Of a DNA stretch of 64,000 nt, positions 1 to 11,191 are shown piece after piece. The stretch comes from Rhodotorula mucilaginosa (taxonomy: Eukaryota > Basidiomycota > Microbotryomycetes > Sporidiobolales > Sporidiobolaceae). The stretch is taken from assembly GCA_034406715.1 (NCBI GenBank), contig CP137865.1, forward strand, positions 434,001 to 498,000, written 5' to 3'. The notes beneath the pieces are model-generated. The model made no database searches and was not told the DNA's origin. It was given only the letters and a program-made list of their open reading frames with translations. A program made the position numbers and the translations under genes. Each line of letters begins with the position of its first letter. The stretch's first letter is position 1.

Positions 1-14
1 GGGCTGTGACCTAC

Positions 15-339
15 ATTTGGGCGACACCTTGTTGAGAACGTCGAGCAATTCGAGGTCTCGGAGGTCGTCCATGATTTGCTTCAAGTCAATCTCCCGCTCG
101 GCGGGGATGCGGTGAGCCAGCAGTTGGACACGCCGGTCGTGCACAGGACCCTTGACAATCTTGGTCGGTAGAGGAAGGGCGCGCCGGGTCGACTGGCTCA
201 GTCCGCGCTGCGCGCTGAGCGCTTGCAAGGTGAGGGGCCTGCGGTGCGTTGGCGTCAGTTTCCGAAGGGTGACATGATCGACTTGCCAAACGCACAAAAA
301 GGCCGGCGAACCGACTCGCAAGCCGCGAGATCCCAACAT
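15..339 (-). CDS. Partial gene, probable mitochondrial protein (5' end only)
   Basis: The first two coding exons lie at 339-296 and 238-15. The gene then runs off the left edge through an intron whose GTAGGT donor is at 14. The 57-nt intron between them has a GTGCGT donor, an ACTGAC branch-like site and a CAG acceptor, and the frame is kept across it. The encoded N-terminus (about 89 residues visible) is rich in Arg, Leu and Ser with few acids up to the motif QSTRRALPLPTK, which suggests a mitochondrial presequence. The following part is helical and charged (AEREIDLKQIMDDLRDLELLD). I considered a RsfS/ATP25-type protein, but the visible part is too short to decide. Function unknown. Confidence 0.5.
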
Positions 340-848
340 TGTGGGCGCGAGAGAGTACGGACGCAGCAGGCGGAATCGGAGAGTGAGCAGCGGGGAGGTC
401 ATGGTGGCGTCGCTGTATCAAGGTGTTCGTCAGTATCTGCAGCTGGGAGCGTATTTCGGCTTGCGACCTACAGATACGGGCTGCGTATGCAATGGCAGAA
501 GCAAAGGAGTCGCAGCGGCGCCAAGATCGGAGGAATGGAAACGGGGGACAAGGCTGAATGGAGCAGCGGGGCGTGCACCGTCCGTCGGGGCCTGAGCGCC
601 CTGGGTCGACGCTAATGGGCGCGTCCCTTGTCCGTCTGGAGCTGCAACATAGTGTTTAGCCTGTCGCGTTGGGTTTGATGTCGAGGGAAGCGCGACACGT
701 CAAAAGCTTGAGAAGGCCATCGCGGCGGAGAGACGAAGCGTTGAATGCAGGACGGATGCATCTATGAACAAACGAGAGCCGTATAGACAGGAAGAAAATG
801 GGGATCTAGCAGGGTACCTCCAGATTGACGCGGTAGAGGTGTAGGGAA
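340..848. other. Intergenic stretch, no gene seen
   Basis: About 0.5 kb upstream of the partial left-edge gene and downstream of the stop of the membrane hydrolase. Overlapping open frames on the plus strand have no family signature. It presumably holds the promoter of the left-edge gene and the 3' region of the hydrolase. Confidence 0.5.
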
Positions 849-3512
849 TCAAGAAGCTTTGACAGGACTGATCGGAGAGAGGGGCTCCTTGGCCTCGCTC
901 AGCGCGCCTTCTTCGTCGCCCGATCCAGCCGACGACGAAGACGACGCTCCGATCTCGTACGCACTGGCATCCCGGCCGTCCCAGGTGACCCAGCGCAGAA
1001 TCTCTTCAAACGCCGGACCTTCGCCGATCATGCTCTCTCCGTGCCGCAGCCCCTGGAATACCTTGAGCCCGCCGGCGCCGGCGTCCTGCCCGACTTTCTG
1101 CGGCTCGTGGACTTCGCGGAGACCGTTCCGACGGAGGTAGACGCGGACGCGCTCGGCGTGGATGATCGAGTCGTTCGAGGCGAGGAAGACGGCGGTCGCG
1201 TGGGCGGAAGTTCGGTTCGGGATCTCGCACGGGAAGAGCAGGTTTGAAGTCCATTCGAACGTGCGCGAGAGCATGTGGGCGATGCCGAGCTCGCGCATGA
1301 CAAAGTAGCTGCGTCCGCGACCGGGTTCGTCAGCGTCCGTGTACGACCTCGCTAGCAAAGACGCGACTCACCGCATCAGGAACTCGATCGGCGCGGACGG
1401 CTTGTTGTAGAGGGCGCGGGCGCAGACCCAAGGTTCGTAGAGCATGAAAGAAACGGGATCGACGAGGCAACTGCGCGTGACGAGTTCGGGGCAGTCTTTG
1501 AGGAGCCAGCCATGCACGATCTGCGAGCAGCACAAGAAGAAGTTCAGTCTCATGCATTTCCGAAAGCGCCTTGCCAGTCAGGAAGGCGCATCGACAGTCA
1601 AGAACACTGCACGCACCGTTCCGTTCGAATGACTTAGGACGGTACATCCTCCCGCTCGTTCGTCCATCCCGTGCAGCCTGAGCGCGCGCGCCAACCCCGT
1701 CGTGCACCGCTTCTGATCGGGCGGGTCGAGGAACCCGCGCTGGAAGAACGACATCGAGATGTGCGGCTGCAACAAGACGAGGATCGGTCTCCTCCTGAGT
1801 GCGCGCGATTTCCCTAAGACGGCGACGAGGGTCGCGTACTGGGCCATGCCCATTCCGAGTCCGTGCAGGAAGATCAACGGCCGCTCGTCCTCAGCCAAGT
1901 CGGGACGGGGTTCCCATCCTTCCGGCATCCGGAGGAGGTACCGCGTCGCGTCACCGTCTTCGTACTCGCGGAACCCGCGCAGCTTGGCACGGGCGATGAC
2001 GGCGTTCTGCAACAGCGCGACGACTCCGTACAGGAGCAGAGGGCGCGAGACGACTCGAACCGGGTCGAGCGTGAGTCGGAGCGCATGCACGGAGGGGTTC
2101 CGGCCTGGCGCGAACCGAGTCGCGGCGCGGGCTTCGCACAACGTCAAGCAAAACTGGACGAAGCCGAGTTTGTCGCTGTCAAAGGTCTGCTCGTGGCGCC
2201 TCCGTTCGATCGCCGCGTCGTCGAGTTCGAGGTGGTCGACATCGTCAAAGTCATGGTCGAGGTCCGTGTCCGTGTCGGGTGTCACGCCGTCCGAGCAGTA
2301 CAACGCCGGCCGTCCGGCGCGGTCCCACTCTTTCCGTTCGTGTTCAATCTCGTGCAGCGGTTGGCCGTACATGGACCAGGCGAGCCAGTCTGCCATGTTG
2401 TCGCGCTTGATCTCGCTGAACGGGACGCCGCCGAACCAGTGCCGGACATACTCGCGAAAGTCGTGCGCGCGCGGGTCCTCGGGCGTCAAGCGCGGCAGGA
2501 ACCGCGAATGCGGGTGATCGCCTCCACCGCCGCCATGACGGGTTTTGTCGGTGTTGTTGTCGTTCGTCACCGCTTCTTTGGCCGCGAGGTGGGCCTTGAT
2601 GGGCAGGCGTAACGAGCGCACGGACGCCGACTGGGGTGAGGACGGCATGGCCGAATCGAGCGACCGCACCGACATGCGCGACACGCTCGCCGCGTCTGTA
2701 CGATCCTCGAGTTCGGCGTCGTTCCTGATCGCAGTGGTGTTTCCAGTGTACGGGACTTGCCGCGCCGATATGTAATCGGACGTCGGCAAATCGGCCGTTG
2801 AGAGTTCAGGAGTCTGACCTCCGTCGGCCTGCGCGGGACGAGGAGGCCTACGCCGCGCCCGTGGCGGGAGCTTGATCTCGCCGTCGTCGCTACCGCGCGC
2901 GGCTTCCTCTTCGTCGCGCGCCAAGTCGGCCTCGGTGGGTCCGCCTTGCTTCGACTCGTGCCCAGCAGCATCATGACAATGAGGCACGAGGTGATTCCGG
3001 TGCTCGTACGCCTCCTCTTCGTCCTCGATGGTCGTACCGTTCTCGAGCGCCGAGAGGAAGAGTTGGCGGAGATGCTTGCGCGAGTGGCGCAACGGCGGGC
3101 AGAGTTTCTGGCACTTGTAGGCGAGGAAGCGGTAGTAGATGCTGAACAGGCACTCGATCGACGTGTAGGCGAGGGTGAGGTAGTGCAGGACCTTGAAGAC
3201 CAAGCTCGACGAGGGCGGAGCGGGTTGCGCTTTGCTCAAGGCCGGAATTTGGGTCAGAGCGGTCCAGAGAACGTAGGCCCAGGAGAGGGGCGTGACGATC
3301 CAGACAGCGACGATGGCGGCCACGGCGAGCGCCAACGACAAATGGAACATGGGCTTCCACCCCAAGTCGGCTTTCGTCGCGAGCCTACGCCGCCTGCGAG
3401 TCCGCGAGTACGGCCGCGAAGTCGTCGACGACGCGCTGCTGCGGGTTGCGACTTTGCCTTGGCTCCGTTCCTTGGTCGTCCCGTTCGCATGACTGTCCAC
3501 CTGCGTCGCCAT
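849..3512 (-). CDS. Membrane-anchored alpha/beta-hydrolase
   Basis: Three exons (3512-1617, 1520-1372, 1308-849) give about 834 aa, with frame kept at both introns (donors GTGCGT and GTGAGT, acceptors CAG). The start is taken at MATQVDSHANG; an in-frame upstream Met would add about 50 residues of basic, disordered sequence. Two hydrophobic segments near residues 54-75 and 105-131 should anchor it in a membrane. Then comes a long acidic, low-complexity linker, then an alpha/beta-hydrolase domain with an oxyanion-type HGLGMGM stretch and a nucleophile elbow S-H-S-N-G at about residues 627-631. The first intron falls right after this elbow. The C-terminus is acidic and Ser-rich. Fungi have many such serine hydrolases (lipase/esterase type); the substrate cannot be told from sequence. 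Confidence 0.8.
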
Positions 3513-3954
3513 CCTGTCGTCCGTGTACGTGGTCCGGCAGCTGAAGCGGTGGTGGCGGAGAATTCCGGATGGATGACGCTTCTCGCGTTCGCGTTCGCCA
3601 AGTTGACAAGCAGGGCGTGCCGAGCCTGGTCGGTGGAAGGGAGAGCGCAGGTGCACGGACACTGTCTAGAGTCCCAACGGCGTCTATAGTCGATCCCAGA
3701 GCGGTCTCTCAGGCAGCGGGAAGCTCAGCTCGAAAGGCAGGCCTAGGAAGCTTTTCCTTTTGCCGGTTCGCGCATCGGTTCGCGCGGTTGGGGAGCAAAC
3801 AAAAAGGTGATCGAGAATGACGTGGCGTTGCAGCGCAGGGGAGGCTCAGGAAAGCTCACACGCAGCGACGCGACTTTTGGGGGCGAGCGGCTGCGCGAGG
3901 CTGTGTACTCTACAGACTCGGCACCAACTCGAGGCGCCAGTTGAGACAGATATC
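3513..3954. promoter_or_regulatory. Divergent intergenic region, hydrolase / SEC14
   Basis: About 440 bp between two divergently transcribed genes, so it must hold both promoters. No TATA box or other defined element could be assigned with confidence. Confidence 0.35.
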
Positions 3955-5412
3955 ATGACGACTGGAGCAAAGGTGAGCAGCTCAGACCTTGTGTCCTGAG
4001 AGGGAGAGCGTGCACCGCTGATCGACTCGCTCCTCCTCCTCCGTCACTTTTGCGTCTGTTGTTGCGTCTCTGCGTCCGCGGGCGATGACTTTACGCGCAT
4101 CAGGACCCTCTCTCGGGCCACCCGGGCCACCTTTCGCAGGAACAAAAGGCGGCGCTGCAACAGGTAGGTCTCGCGTGTAAAGGATCCGGGTGCACCGCCC
4201 TCGCTGATCCCACGTCGTGGCGTTGATCGCGCGCCTGCAGTTCAAGGAAGAACTCCGGGCAGAAGGCTACTATGACCCAGAGAAGCACGACGACGCCATG
4301 CTCCTGTCAGTGTTCCCCCCTTCGACTGATTTGAGGTATCGTCCTCTCCAAGGGGGAAAGACACGCCACAAGTGAAACTGACGCAAAGAGACACCCCGCC
4401 CCAGGCGCTTCCTCCGCGCACGCAAGTTTGACATCCCCAAGGCCAAGATCATGTGGATCGACACGCAAAAGTGGAAGCAGTCGTTCCGGGTCGACGAGCT
4501 GTACGAGACGTTCGAGTACAAGGAGAAGCCCGCCGTCGACCAGTTGTACCCGCGCTTCTACCACAAGACGGACAAGGACGGCCGGCCCGTCTACATCGAA
4601 CAGCTCGGCAAACTCGACCTCGTCAAACTGTACGAGGTGACGACCCCCGAACGCCAACTCCAGAGCCTCGTCGTCGAGTACGAAAAGTTCCAGCGCGAGC
4701 GACTCCCGATCGTGTCCGAACTTCACGGCCACGTCATCGAGACCAGTTGCACCATCATGGACCTCAAGGGCGTCGGCTTGTCCCAGTTCTGGAAGGTCAA
4801 AGACGAGGTGCAGCGCGCCGCTTCCAGTGCGTCCTGGCTTCTTTCCTACTCTCGACTGATTTTGAGCGCGTGGTGCTGAATACCCTGCTTGCAAACTTTG
4901 CCAGTCTCGCAAAACAACTACCCCGAATCGGTGAGCTCTCGCGTGGCGGGAGACAGGGCCGTTCTTTGGGAGCTCGAATCGCTGATGCTGATCCGCACAC
5001 GCGCCGCGCGCAGATGGGCAAGTTCTACATCATCAACTCGCCGTGGGGTTTCTCGACCGTCTGGAGTCTCGTCAAAGGGTGGCTCGACCCCGCCACGGTC
5101 GAAAAGATCCACGTCCTCGGCTCGTCGTACAAGGCCGACCTCCTGAAACAAATCCCCGCCGATTCGTTGCCCGCTTTCTTGGGCGGCGCGTGCGACTGCC
5201 CCGGTGGGTGTTCCCTCTCGGACGCGGGACCGTGGCATGGCAAGTCGAGGGACGAGTCGGTCAGGGCGTTGATGAAATTGAGGAGGAGCGTCGCGGTCGA
5301 GAGGGGCGACCAGATGGGTCAGATCGCCCCGCCCGGGCAGGACGACACCCTGACCACCACCGGTGCGCTACCCGCTGGCGGTGCCGCCGCACCCGCTGCC
5401 ATCCAGGCATGA
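3955..5412 (+). CDS. SEC14: Sec14-like phosphatidylinositol/phosphatidylcholine transfer protein
   Basis: Six exons (3955-3972, 4104-4163, 4241-4305, 4405-4826, 4905-4930, 5014-5412) give 329 aa, the usual Sec14 length plus a short tail. The first coding exon is only 18 nt. The N-terminal CRAL-TRIO-N part contains [11 protein letters not shown]. The CRAL-TRIO lipid-binding domain follows, with the family hallmarks [20 protein letters not shown]-like ([14 protein letters not shown]), [14 protein letters not shown] and PWGFSTVW, ending with the [14 protein letters not shown] gate. The protein exchanges PI and PC between membranes and supports Golgi export and PI4P synthesis. The C-terminal 30 or so residues are Ala/Gly/Pro-rich and not conserved. 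The 26-nt fifth exon is supported by frame and by the expected protein sequence. Confidence 0.93.
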
Positions 5413-5822
5413 GATGTGCGCCCTTTCTCTCACTCGTAGAGGGCCTCTAGACTCCCTCTTCTGGCCCTCCCTTTCCTCGTTTCCATTCCTATTCTGTTCC
5501 GACGATAGTTTGCCCATTCTTCTTTTTGATTCCCTCTCACATAACGAAAACTGGCAGGTCTTTAGACTTTATAACGTCGCCGTTTTTCCAGCGCGCTTTT
5601 TCGGCTCTCTGTTCGAGGGTTCGCTAGGGCCAAACGGGCGACCGCGAAGAGACGAAAAGAAACGAGGGACTTGCGACGCGGTCCGGAAAGACCTGTGACT
5701 CCACTTAGCCCGACTCTCTTGCGCACACGGAACTCAAGAGACGCGGAGAGAGTCACAAAAAAGGAATCGTTCCGGTTGCTGGCTGGCTGGCTGGCGTGGC
5801 GTGGCCGTGGCCCAGCTCGCTT
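5413..5822. other. Convergent intergenic region
   Basis: About 410 bp between the stops of SEC14 (+) and the complex I subunit gene (-). It is T- and C-rich after 5440, as expected of 3' untranslated and polyadenylation sequence. No gene seen. Confidence 0.4.
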
Positions 5823-6629
5823 CTACTTCTGGATCGCGCCGTACACGGTCCAGGACTTTTCGTGGATCTGCGGCTGACCTTCTGGCGAGCCGGGGATGTC
5901 CTTCTTCAGCTTCTGCTCGCGTGCAATCAGGGAACGAAAGTCGGTCGTCAGTCTTTCGGGCGAGCGAGAAACACCGCCACTCCGCTTGAGAGGATCATGG
6001 CGTGAGGAGACAGACAGAGGGAAGGACGGACCAGCTTTTCAAACACGCAGTTGTTGAGGACCCGCTCCTCCTTCCGGCAGTGGTAAAACTCCTGTAGCAC
6101 ACAACAGCTCCCCATATTCAGCAAGCAATGCTCGCTCGCGCGCGCAGAGCGGGAAGCCACGCATGCATCTTTGAGGCGGGAGGGAGGGAACCGGGCTACT
6201 GACCTGGTTGTTCCGCTCGAGGCACTGCCAGTGACGGTCAAACTCTTGCAAGCACGTCGACCGGACCTTGGCGATCCTGCGAAATTGCGGAGTTTTTGTC
6301 GAAATCGGTGGTGCGCTTGTGTCAGCCATTAGAACCACTCGTCCTCGCCCTCGGTCCGCACGGGAGAACGCACAAGTCCTGGGCGCAGCGCGTCACTTTC
6401 CGACCCTCCTTGAGGCAGTGAGCCGGATCCCGGTTCTCGGCCTTGCACAGCATAAAGTCCTCTATTGTCGGACGAGTATGAGTGTTCCTGCCGGCAGAGA
6501 GAGAGCAGGTGCTTGGGAGAGGGGCGCACCGTTGAAGGCCTTGCAGTGCTCGCCGATGAAGAAGGACGCCGACTTGAGGGGAGCCGAGGTTACGCCGAGT
6601 TCTGGCACTTCGGGGACACTTGCGGGCAT
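5823..6629 (-). CDS. Complex I 19 kDa subunit (NDUFA8/NUXM type), four CX9C motifs
   Basis: Five exons (6629-6530, 6461-6374, 6276-6204, 6091-6032, 5912-5823) give 136 aa. Four CX9C spacings can be read in the spliced product: HCKAFNEDFMLC, the pair around AHC..TRC, CLQEFDRHWQC and CRKEERVLNNC. This matches the twin CHCH fold of NDUFA8 (PGIV), an accessory subunit on the intermembrane-space face of NADH:ubiquinone oxidoreductase imported by the Mia40 route. The start at MPASVPEVPELG fits the fungal N-terminus (TSAPLKSASFFIG). The last intron uses a GTCCGT donor, and the C-terminus (KKDIPGSPEGQPQIHEK) also fits. Its presence implies a classical complex I. Confidence 0.9.
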
Positions 6630-7307
6630 GGGTGTCGGGCTACATGGATTTGACGCGGGGGGTGGGTCGGTTCGAGATGCGGGAGGGAGGGGCGACGGGG
6701 TCAGCACTGCCTCGTTTCAGGCGGGGTAGGCCAATGGCAGGTGGACTGACTCGACATAGTCCTGAGCCGGGAACCTGTTCCAGAGGAGGACGAGGTCAGC
6801 GACAGTCAGTGTGTGCGGGTGAGAGAGAGAGAGAGGCCGGCGTTACTTTGCCTCGCGGTGGGTCGACTGCGCGGGAGGGGAAACGAGAGGTTAGCTTGTG
6901 GTTGCGATCTATAGCTGGCTGGACTGCTCACCATGGTTGCGAGTGTGCGGGTGAGAGCCGAGGTCAAGCAGTTCCGGGCGTCTCGATTGGCTCGGACTTG
7001 TCTCGACGCCGCTCACTCAAGTCTCGCCGAGAAGCTGGTCTGGGCTGTACAGACGACCAACAGTCAGCAACATCGGCAACCACGCTCGAACCGGGAATCC
7101 CGCCGCGCTCCTCCTTGTGCGCTTGTTCACCTTCCACTTGCTGTTTGCTATATACACAGCCAAGCCCAACGCTGGCTGGCCATACTCTGCTCGTACCGCT
7201 CTCTCTAGACAGCCCCCCACTGATGCCGAGTCTCGGCTGCTCCCTTGCCTCCCCCGCTTCGCTTCTTCCAGCCTCGAATCGACCACACTGCCGACGGGAC
7301 AAAGGAA
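6630..7307. promoter_or_regulatory. Divergent intergenic region with GA-rich tract
   Basis: About 680 bp between the complex I gene (-) and the TBCC gene (+). It contains a short GAGAGAGAGAGAGAGG tract near 6820 and overlapping open frames on both strands without family similarity. It must hold two promoters; none is resolved. Confidence 0.35.
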
Positions 7308-8757
7308 ATGGACGAGTCTCCCCTCGCTTTCGCACAACGGTGGCGACGCGACCTGCACGGTAGGACCCTTCCGATTTATCCCTCACGCGACAAGCGAGTT
7401 GCACCCTCTTGACCGGAACGCTCCACGCCTTGGCGTACAGCTGCCATCAGCCGAGGAGAGACCCACTCGGAACAGCCAACAACGGCAGCCGAATTCGTCA
7501 AGAAGCTGTCCCTCGAGCTCAACGACCGGGCGAGAGACCTCCCCGCGTACGAACGGCAAAAATGTCAAAGGGTCCGCTGCCTCGATTTCCGGAAAGGGCT
7601 GAACGAATCCGAGGAACGCGACTGACGAGGAGGAGTCGCATGCTACAGGAACTTGAAGCGGTCCAGAGAGGGCTAAACGAATCCGCAGCCAAGGCAGCTC
7701 CGAAACCAAAATTTGCTTTCAAGCGAAGCGCAGCGCATCCTCTCCCTGCGAGCGACAACGCCACACCGCCGCCGCCGCCTCCTCCTCCTGCTTCCACTCG
7801 ACCTGCAGCTGCACACGCCAGCGGCGGCGGAGGAGGAGCGCCCGCCGATGCTCTCACGCTCGCGAACCAGAGTCGAGCGCACCTCTCTCGAGCGGACTTG
7901 CCCAACCGGCGGACATCATTAACCGATTCGAAAACGCCGAGGGACAACTCCGATAGTCAGTGTTTGGCTCTCATCGCGTTGTCAGAATGCGTCGTCGACT
8001 TGCTCGAGCCAACGGCGACGGAAGGGGAGGATGGCAGTGGTACTCGGTCCGCCCTCACCAGCACCACATCGTCGTCGTCCTATGCAGCCATCTACCTCTC
8101 CGACCTAAGAGACTCGCTCGTCCTCCTCCCTGAAAACGCCCGACAAGGGAGCGTTCTCGTCCAAAACTGCTCAAGATGCGTCTTTGTTCTCGGCGGTCAT
8201 CAGGTTCGTCTTCATTTCTGTCCTCAGGCGGGAGGGCGCCCGTTTTCTCTCTCACAAGCTCTCTGGGGGTCGTAGAGCGGGAAAACTGACCGCGGTCTTT
8301 GTTCTTTCCATTGCCCAGATCCGGATCCACGACTCGGAAGATTGTAGCTTCTTCCTCGCGGCAGGGAGTCAACCCATCATCGAGCGGTGTCGCGAGCTCG
8401 TGTTTGGACCTTATCCGTCCAGCCTCCTCCTCGAAGTACGTCCTCTTCCCTCTCATAGGGTGTTTCTCACCGCTCGTGAAAGCCCAAATAAAGTGACCCG
8501 GAAACCCCTAAACACCCTCGACCCGAACCCAGTCCAATAGCTTAACAAACCGCTTCGATGCCGTGCAAGATTTCGACGACCCGTTCGCAACCTCTTCACG
8601 ACCATCCCAGAATTGGCGACTCGCAACCGAAGCCGACCGAGCCTCGCTGGACGAGGCCCTCGCGCGATATTTCTCGACGGGTACGGCTCGAGGAGGAGCA
8701 GATGGCGGCCAAGCCGTGCGAGAAGGATTGCTACAGTCTGTACTGGGGCGAGTGTAA
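7308..8757 (+). CDS. Tubulin-binding cofactor C
   Basis: Five exons (7308-7359, 7441-7571, 7649-8203, 8319-8435, 8533-8757) give about 359 aa. The N-terminal third is a helical, spectrin-like region (AAEFVKKLSLEL, ELEAVQRGLNES). A Pro-rich and Gly-rich linker follows. The C-terminal C-CAP/TBCC beta-helix contains QNCSRCVFVLGGHQ and the QIRIHDS motif, whose Arg (about residue 248) corresponds to the arginine finger with which TBCC stimulates GTP hydrolysis by beta-tubulin. NRFDAVQDFDDP matches the end of the domain. Role: last step of alpha/beta-tubulin heterodimer assembly in the cytoplasm. The second intron is chosen by frame (donor GTCCGC) and is less certain. An alternative last exon after 8748 is possible. 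Confidence 0.87.
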
Positions 8758-8964
8758 GAATGGGAGGCATGGGGTATCTACATGTGTGTATTTCGACTTC
8801 AGAGAGCGGAAGAAGCGGGCGAGGAGGGTATCAAACAGATGTGGGCGTCGACTCGGTTGAATGAAGCGGAATTGGAACGACTGGCTACTGCTCGTCGTAG
8901 TCGTCGACCGGACGGACAACTGTTGGCTCCGGGAAGGATCCTTCCAGGCAGGAAAGACGCAAGG

Positions 8965-9590
8965 TCAGTCTCGTATTGGTTCGACGATTCGAAAGTGAAG
9001 AACTGGCGAACCATCTGCGGCCTTGAAGCTGAAAGCGATCTCGTCCGCCTCGTTCCTGCTCAATCAAGATGCAACAACAGTCAGCATGACTCCGTTCAAA
9101 CGAAAAGGAAAGGGCGACCGAGTGCGGTACTCACACTCCCCACTTTGCCGCGCCAGTTTTCTCATCTTGCAACCGGACCCAATGCTCGGCCTCGTTTCCT
9201 TCGGCAGCAGCCATATTCCCCTCGGCGTCCTTGTTGGACGGTTCGAGCCTCCACAGCGCAATGTCGTCCGCGTTACTGGGCAAGTCGCCGCTGCCGCCGT
9301 TGAGTTCGGGGTCGTCGGCCGGGGCGGAAGAGGCCGTGGCTTGTAATGCGCCCAGGAGGGCGGACCGGAGCTCGGACAGAGTCGTAGAAGCGTTGACGGG
9401 GATTAGGATGGTCGCTGGTAGGAAGGTCTCTGTCAGTTCATCCCACTGATTCTACAGTTTGTTGAGAGGTGTGTCACTTTTTGACGATTTGAGGCGCAAG
9501 GTCGAGAGCGGGTGACCGCGCGGCTGCCGTGAGAGGTGGGCGGGTCAGGGCTTTCGATATGCATTGCTTCTGCCTGTACGCACTCACCAT
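8965..9590 (-). CDS. Small hypothetical protein, possibly ubiquitin-like N-terminus
   Basis: Four exons (9590-9588, 9523-9478, 9414-9135, 9055-8965) give 139 aa. The first coding exon would be the ATG alone, directly followed by a GTGAGT donor. The other ATG upstream (MTSSPTPLL) stops after nine codons, so this reading is preferred. All later phases agree. The product begins with basic residues, then a beta-strand-like TTILIPVNASTTLSELRSAL, which recalls the first strand and helix of ubiquitin-like folds, an acidic loop, and DIALWRLEP. I do not recognise a family. It lies head to head with the ribosome recycling factor gene (108 bp between the start codons) and tail to tail with TBCC. Confidence 0.6.
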
Positions 9591-9698
9591 CCTGAGAAAG
9601 CAGTCAAACGTCAAAGAAGCGGAGTTGGAGAAGATGTCATTTCGAGATCAAAGGTCGACTTGCGACACTTCACCGGCTAGACTTGACCGAGACAAAGT

Positions 9699-10837
9699 AT
9701 GGCGCACCGAGCAGTCTACGCTGCACTCAGACCTGTCGCGCGCCTCGTCAGCGCCCCAGCGCCGTCCCAAACTCTCGCCCGCGCCGCCGCCATCGCCTCT
9801 CACCCGACCGCATCTCCCTCGCTCATCTTTGTCCGAACGAAAAAGACCAAGCCCTCCAAGAAGGCGGAGAACGATCCGGAAGCCGGACGAGGAGGCGCCA
9901 ATGCGGGCAAGAAAGGCGGCAAGGGCAAGGGCAAGATGCTCACCGAGGACGACTTGCTCGAGCGGCAACTCCCCGGCGAACACTTTGAACTCAAGGTCCT
10001 CGAAGGCAGGATGCAAGAAGCGATCGACAGGCTCCGCGTCTCGCTCAACACCGTCGTCGGCCGCGTCGGTCGGATCACGCCAGGTGAGTCCGGGCCTTTC
10101 CTCTTTTTCGTTCCCTCCTTTTTTCTCATCTTCAAGCTAACGCTTCTGAACGCGCGCAGCACTTCTTGATGGAGTCAAAGTCGATACACCAGAGGGAAAG
10201 CGCCCCTTGCTCGAATTCGCCAACGTCTCGGTCAAGGACGGCCGGGACCTTGTCGTCACTTGCTACGAAGAATCGGTTCGTCTTCCGCTGCTTTTCTGTT
10301 CTCTTCTGTTTTGACCCACGGCGAAGGTTTCGCTAATACCGCATGCCGAACATGTCCTCAGAGCATGAAAGCCGTCTCGGCCGCCATATACGCCTCGCCG
10401 CTCAACCTCGCACCGCAACCTTCCGGCGCCGCAACCCTCCGCGTACCCGTACCGCGTCCGGACCTTGACAAGCGGCAGCAGTACGTCCGTGACGCTCAAG
10501 CGCTGTGCGAAAAATCCCGCAACACGATCAGGGCGCACCGCATCGACGGGCAGAAGGACATCAAGCGGGATGTGGACGACAAGGTCGTCGGAACGTCCGA
10601 GGCACGGACAGAAGGGAAGAAGGTAACAGAGGCCGGGTTTCTTCGAGTTTGGTGGGATGCAAGAGCTTACTCGGGGCTGGACTTTTACTGCAGCTCGACG
10701 ACGCGACCAAGAAAAAGACGGCCGAAGTGGACAAGATTTTCGAAGACGTAAAGAAAGTGTGAGTGCCGGTTTCCTTCTTACATATCGCGCACATCTCACT
10801 GGCTGACTGCTATGGATTCAGTCTGTTGGACCAGTAG
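9699..10837 (+). CDS. RRF1: Mitochondrial ribosome recycling factor
   Basis: Five exons (9699-10083, 10160-10275, 10362-10622, 10694-10758, 10822-10837) give 280 aa. The first 40 or so residues are Arg/Ala-rich without acids, a typical mitochondrial presequence. A Lys/Gly-rich linker follows. The RRF domain begins at EGRMQEAIDRLRVSLNTVVG and continues with LLEFANVSVKDGRDLVVTCY. It ends with a long basic helix (RQQYVRDAQALCEKSRNTIR, then KKTAEVDKIFEDVKKVLLDQ). With mitochondrial EF-G2 it splits post-termination mitoribosomes for reuse. The last coding exon is 16 nt. It shares a short promoter region with the small gene on the minus strand. Confidence 0.92.
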
Positions 10838-11191
10838 ATCCTGCCGACTGCATCGCACAATCCCGGCCGCGTGTCCGTCATTTGTTTTTCAGACGAGGGG
10901 GTTTTCGACTTGGTTCCAGAGCGTGATCCGCTGTCGAATGACCCTTTCGAGCCGTCGAGTATGTTTGTCGCCATTGACGCTCAGTATAACGGAAGTCGTC
11001 TGGAAGCTCAAGCTTTCACCTCTTCCCACGGCACGGCAAACCTCCCAAATTGCTTCCTCCGCTCTTTAGCTTTCAGACGCTCTCGATCTCGGACACTAGT
11101 ATCGCTAGACCTTCGCGCCTCCTTCAGTGCAAGTATGTGATCTTTAGGTTGACATCAAGACACTCTCACGTGATTCCCTACCCTAATCTGC
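10838..11191. other. Convergent intergenic region
   Basis: About 350 bp between the stops of RRF1 (+) and the U-box gene (-). It has short open frames only, and no gene or repeat is seen. Confidence 0.4.

Noticed and set aside
6620-7363. Plus-strand open frame of 247 codons before TBCC
   Set aside because: It overlaps the TBCC start exon in a different frame and the 5' end of the complex I gene. Composition is Arg/Ser/Gly-rich with no motif.
8749-9303. Possible extra 3' exon of TBCC (donor GTGTAAG, acceptor near 8800)
   Set aside because: It would run into the convergent small gene and lies beyond the conserved TBCC domain, so the stop at 8757 is preferred.
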